Source: Gammaproteobacteria bacterium
GTDB lineage: Bacteria; Pseudomonadota; Gammaproteobacteria; UBA6429; Thiohalophilaceae
NCBI GenBank assembly: GCA_030593785.1
Contig: JAUVGM010000105.1
Span: forward strand, 1-7,555
DNA length: 7,555 nucleotides
Direction: 5' to 3'
The notes under the pieces were generated by a model. It saw only the letters and a list, made by a program, of their open reading frames with translations. It did no database searches and was not told where the DNA came from. Position 1 is the stretch's first letter, and every line of letters starts with the position of its first letter. This document shows positions 5,131 through 7,555 of this stretch, piece after piece. The translations under genes were made by a program, and so were the position numbers.

Positions 5131-6096
5131 ATGCTGTTTTTTCCTTTTCGCGTAGATCTTAATTTTAATCGTATCCCTTTGCTTACGATTTTAATTTGCG
5201 TTGTCTGTTTGTTTACTTTTATAAGACAAGAAGCCAGTTTTGATGAAATGCAAAAAGCATCAAAAGAATACTGCCAGAAAGATCATGAAAGAATGTTCTG
5301 GTTAGTGATTGAGAAAGTCTATGGTGAACGCGATGTAGAAGCGTGTAGCAGTATTTTTTATCACATCCATTCTTATAAAAATCCAGATCAAAGAATTAAT
5401 GAATTGGTAGAGCAAGCTGATAATTTTAATAGTCGTTCAGAAGTATCAAGTCGAATTATTATTCGCGGTATGCTGGAAGAAAAGTATCGCGAATTCAGAC
5501 TAAGTGGCGTTGCAAAAGATTTAACAACTGAACTGATGTATGAACCGCATTCGTATAATCTGAAAAATATGATTACAGCTGCTTTTGCGCATGGTAGCTG
5601 GGATCACTTACTGGGTAATTTATTCTTCTTTTTTGCTTTTGCCGCATCCATTGAAATGATTTTAGGTATGTTGCGATACGCGCTTATTTTTGGATCAGTG
5701 GCAATTGGGACACATTTATCCTATTCGCTGGCGATGGTGAATGTAAACGAGGCATTACCCACCTTGGGTTTATCCGGAGTGGTAATGGGAATGATTGGTG
5801 TTTTCGTTTACTTAATGCCCAAAATAAATATTCGTTGTTTTCTATGGTTTTTTGTCATTTTTCGAATAGTAAAAGTTCCTGCCTGGTTATTAGCCGCATG
5901 GTATGTCAGCTGGGATATCTATGCGCTTTATTTCTCAGAAGATCAGTCAGCCATTAATTTTATTGCGCATGTGAGCGGGGCAACGATAGGTTTTGGATTA
6001 GGTCTCATTTTCCTGGTAGAACGTAAAGAAGAAATTGAAGAGGAGATAAGGCTGCACCAGCAAGCAGAAGAACTACACTTAGAGAAAGGTGAGTAG
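5131..6096 (+). CDS. Rhomboid family intramembrane serine protease
   Basis: A 321-residue rhomboid protease of the inner membrane, which cleaves substrates within or near their membrane helices. All catalytic features are visible: H154-x4-H159-x3-N163 at the start of TM2, the nucleophile S215 in GLSG (213-216), and the partner histidine H280 in AHVSG. TM1 lies at about 13-30 and the other helices from about 160 to 295. Between TM1 and TM2 is an unusually long loop (about 31-150) with two cysteines (C48, C72), predicted to face the periplasm; in GlpG this loop is far shorter. The C-terminus is a charged helical tail (ERKEEIEEEIRLHQQAEE). The ATG at 5131 has only GGA at 5118-5120. It lies between PilZ genes with separate spacing, so an operon is not evident. 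Substrate unknown. Confidence 0.93.
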   Translation: MLFFPFRVDLNFNRIPLLTILICVVCLFTFIRQEASFDEMQKASKEYCQKDHERMFWLVIEKVYGERDVEACSSIFYHIHSYKNPDQRINELVEQADNFNSRSEVSSRIIIRGMLEEKYREFRLSGVAKDLTTELMYEPHSYNLKNMITAAFAHGSWDHLLGNLFFFFAFAASIEMILGMLRYALIFGSVAIGTHLSYSLAMVNVNEALPTLGLSGVVMGMIGVFVYLMPKINIRCFLWFFVIFRIVKVPAWLLAAWYVSWDIYALYFSEDQSAINFIAHVSGATIGFGLGLIFLVERKEEIEEEIRLHQQAEELHLEKGE

Positions 6097-6185
6097 TTAC
6101 TTAAACCCGTTATTTCATCAATTTAACATTAGTTTTCTGGTGTTTGAGAGGCTTGGGCGCTTTAATAAGATTTAAGGAGAAATCT

Positions 6186-6464
6186 ATGAATGGTAAGGAT
6201 AAAAGAAAACATCGTCGAACGGTATTTCACAGAGAAATTTTATTAGGCTCTGTTGATGGCAAAAAGACGGTGATAAAAGCGAATGATATTTCAACCTCGG
6301 GCATAGGTTTGTATGCAGATCTGCCTCGAATTAAGGGTGAGTTGCTTCGTTTAACGTTCGACCTTGTGCAAAATGGTTTGAAGCGGGAAATTAATATTGC
6401 CGGTGAAGTGAAGTATGTAGAGCTGGCAGATCATGGTTATAACTTTGGCGTAAGGTTTCTCTAG
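6186..6464 (+). CDS. Single-domain PilZ protein, copy 3 (c-di-GMP receptor)
   Basis: A 92-residue PilZ protein. The signature residues are RKHRR (R7-x3-R11) and DISTSG (34-39), followed by LRLTFDL, an EVKYVE strand and the closing YNFGVRFL, a textbook single-domain layout that should bind cyclic di-GMP. The ATG at 6186 is chosen over an in-frame ATG at 6144 because AAGGAGA (6174-6180) stands 5 nt before it, the strongest ribosome site in the window. It is 89 bp after the rhomboid gene on the same strand, so read-through is possible. It is less similar to the other two PilZ proteins than they are to each other. It converges with the metalloprotease gene; a T7 run begins immediately after the stop. 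Confidence 0.93.
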   Translation: MNGKDKRKHRRTVFHREILLGSVDGKKTVIKANDISTSGIGLYADLPRIKGELLRLTFDLVQNGLKREINIAGEVKYVELADHGYNFGVRFL

Positions 6465-6508
6465 TTTTTTTCTATTCATTTGTATTTATCTTTAATCAAG
6501 CGCAGCAT

Positions 6509-6580
6509 TCACTTCTTAAAACATTTTTTAATCTCAACCATGTGCTTTTCAAATTCAGGATGTGTTGCTGTAGCAGTCAT
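6509..6580 (-). other. Possible 23-residue ORF, doubtful
   Basis: A short minus-strand frame (MTATATHPEFEKH then MVEIKKCFKK) lies just downstream of the metalloprotease gene. The sequence looks like an amphipathic helix, and its frame stays open backwards into the end of that gene in a different frame. There is no ribosome site. It may be a remnant or chance. Confidence 0.15.
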
Positions 6581-6597
6581 AGCATAGGCTGTTATTT

Positions 6598-7383
6598 CTA
6601 TTCTTTTAGCCAGTAAATTTCCCGAGCCGTTTCCTGACCGATGACGACCTGGTGCAATCCCCGGGGAACAGTTGCTTGCTCTTTAGAAAGAGGGATTTTT
6701 CCTGCCATAATTTCAGCTAACTCCTGAGGAAAAAGGGGGCTACGATCTGTTTCAACATAACCAGCAGGAAACAGAGGCAAGCCTGTGCTGAGGTCATATT
6801 TATCAGTCGCGCCTAAGGTGTGTAATATTTCATGGGTGATGACCACCGCATTTGATGGTGTCATTTTATTATCTGCAAAGGCATTCACAATGCCGAGCAT
6901 ACCTTGAGGTAAACCGAGTGAATGTGCCAGTGGTTGCCTGTCTTTGACATCATAATATTTCACGAACATACGAATATGTGGTGCGGGGCCCTGATAGGTA
7001 TTTGCCTGGTAAGCCCAATAACGCAACTTAAGGCTCCACAACATAATTTCCCACACCGCGCCTGATTGAGGCGGTTCAGGCGGTAAAGATTTCACTTGAG
7101 GGGCGAGTTTTAGAGTGAAGGGGTGTTTTAGTGATAGGTTAAATTCTTGTGCTTCTTCACTGATAAATTCTTCTATCGACTGAAAACCCTCTATATCCAG
7201 TTGATTAATGTAATTCTGAGTGCTTTGGCTGTTATCTGCATTAATGGGGTAAATGGCTATCCAGAGTGGTTGTTCCCAGTCAGTACTTCGTTTGCTTGTG
7301 AGCCAGCTACCCAGGGCAACGCCAAGCAAGATCAATGAAAGTATGAATATTCGGACGATTCTAAAGAGTTTTCTGGCTGACAC
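6598..7383 (-). CDS. Membrane-anchored putative zinc metalloprotease
   Basis: A 261-residue protein with a basic N-terminus and one hydrophobic helix at about 9-27, likely an uncleaved anchor placing the rest in the periplasm. The key site is HEILHTLGATD: H184, E185 and H188 form HExxH, and D194 completes an HExxHxxGxxD pattern like that of snapalysin-type metzincins, where the third zinc ligand is Asp. A candidate Met-turn is M226 in LAEIMAG. The central region (about 35-170) is not recognisable. I believe similar uncharacterised proteins exist in other gammaproteobacteria, but no named gene is recalled. The start is GTG at 7383, with GGAG (7394-7397) 10 nt upstream. An upstream same-strand gene ends about 89 bp before it. 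Substrate and role are unknown; a non-proteolytic zinc protein is possible. Confidence 0.85.
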   Translation of the reverse strand: MSARKLFRIVRIFILSLILLGVALGSWLTSKRSTDWEQPLWIAIYPINADNSQSTQNYINQLDIEGFQSIEEFISEEAQEFNLSLKHPFTLKLAPQVKSLPPEPPQSGAVWEIMLWSLKLRYWAYQANTYQGPAPHIRMFVKYYDVKDRQPLAHSLGLPQGMLGIVNAFADNKMTPSNAVVITHEILHTLGATDKYDLSTGLPLFPAGYVETDRSPLFPQELAEIMAGKIPLSKEQATVPRGLHQVVIGQETAREIYWLKE

Positions 7384-7435
7384 GTAATTGCATCTCCGAT
7401 AATGCTAAAAATGAAAAGTGGCTGATTTAAAGAAA

Positions 7436-7441
7436 ATTATA
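7436..7441 (-). promoter_or_regulatory. Candidate -10 element for metalloprotease gene
   Basis: The minus strand reads TATAAT at 7441-7436, about 53 bp upstream of the GTG. No good -35 lies at 16-18 nt; a TTGCCA (7469-7464) is 22 nt away, too far. The dyad at 7454-7466 falls inside that gap, where a regulator could bind. Confidence 0.3.
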
Positions 7442-7453
7442 TATTTTTCAGCA

Positions 7454-7466
7454 CCAGAATATCTGG
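7454..7466. repeat. Short dyad CCAGA-ATA-TCTGG, candidate operator
   Basis: Perfect 5-bp arms around a 3-nt centre, located between the upstream gene's stop (7473) and the candidate -10 of the metalloprotease gene. It could equally be a small hairpin; no T-run follows closely enough for a strong terminator. Confidence 0.3.
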
Positions 7467-7472
7467 CAAAGC

Positions 7473-7555
7473 TTATTTTGCAAAGACATGATTTAACAGT
7501 TGTTTAAATTCTGTGCGTGGTAATCCAGTTTTTTCTTTATTACACTTTAAATCAT
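7473..7555 (-). CDS. C-terminal fragment of an upstream gene (partial)
   Basis: Only the last 26 codons lie in the window, on the minus strand, ending at TAA (7475-7473). The readable end is DLKCNKEKTGLPRTEFKQ and then LLNHVFAK. It is compositionally like a real C-terminus, with charged and amphipathic helical residues. The coding frame is inferred because it is open to the window edge. Identity is unknown. It is followed after 89 bp by the metalloprotease start on the same strand, with a separate -10 between them, so an operon is possible but not required. Confidence 0.5.
   Translation of the reverse strand, partial: DLKCNKEKTGLPRTEFKQLLNHVFAK

Noticed and set aside
6144..6171. TTGAGA, 16-nt gap, TAAGAT as a promoter for PilZ copy 3
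   Set aside because: Transcription would start within or just after the AAGGAG ribosome site at 6174-6179, leaving it unusable; probably chance.
6441..6471. Weak stem AACTTT/AAGGTT followed by a T7 run as terminator after PilZ copy 3
   Set aside because: The stem is AT-rich with a wobble pair, lies inside the coding sequence, and is 7 nt from the T-run; too weak to call.
7147..7338. 63-residue plus-strand frame opposite the metalloprotease gene
   Set aside because: Antisense shadow of a gene with a clear zinc-site motif; no independent coding evidence.

Overview
The window looks like chromosomal DNA of an AT-rich gammaproteobacterium, probably a marine or aquatic lineage. This rests on a canonical YaaA, a DUF4389 membrane protein, a cysteine-rich CWC protein, several stand-alone PilZ proteins and a rhomboid with a large first loop. 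The genus cannot be fixed from the sequence. No rRNA, tRNA, CRISPR array or insertion sequence was seen.

Layout. Positions 16-1641 hold a compact plus-strand cluster of four small genes: a membrane-anchored protein with two cysteines, two tandem paralogues each combining an N-terminal membrane helix with a C-terminal winged-helix-like domain, and a CWC-type zinc-ribbon protein. Positions 1705-3456 hold a second plus-strand cluster: yaaA (peroxide and iron stress), a DUF4389 membrane protein and a glutathione S-transferase. A small minus-strand gene (3482-3664) converges on it.

Positions 3665-6464 are looser. They hold three single-domain PilZ proteins (3876-4136, 4569-4892, 6186-6464), a complete rhomboid intramembrane serine protease (5131-6096) and a likely decayed small gene (4162-4377) whose frame is broken by one stop. 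The intergenic DNA carries several dyad-symmetric sites, the best being a 22-bp palindrome at 3724-3745. At the right end, on the minus strand, lie a membrane-anchored putative zinc metalloprotease (6598-7383) and the C-terminus of an upstream gene (7473-7555).

How they may work together (inference). YaaA, DUF4389 and the transferase fit a redox-stress operon. The PilZ proteins are probably cyclic-di-GMP receptors and sit beside a membrane protease. The most unusual element is the first cluster, which pairs membrane-tethered putative DNA-binding proteins with a cysteine-containing exported protein and a metal-binding protein. It could be a small envelope-sensing regulatory set, but no part of that function is shown by the sequence.
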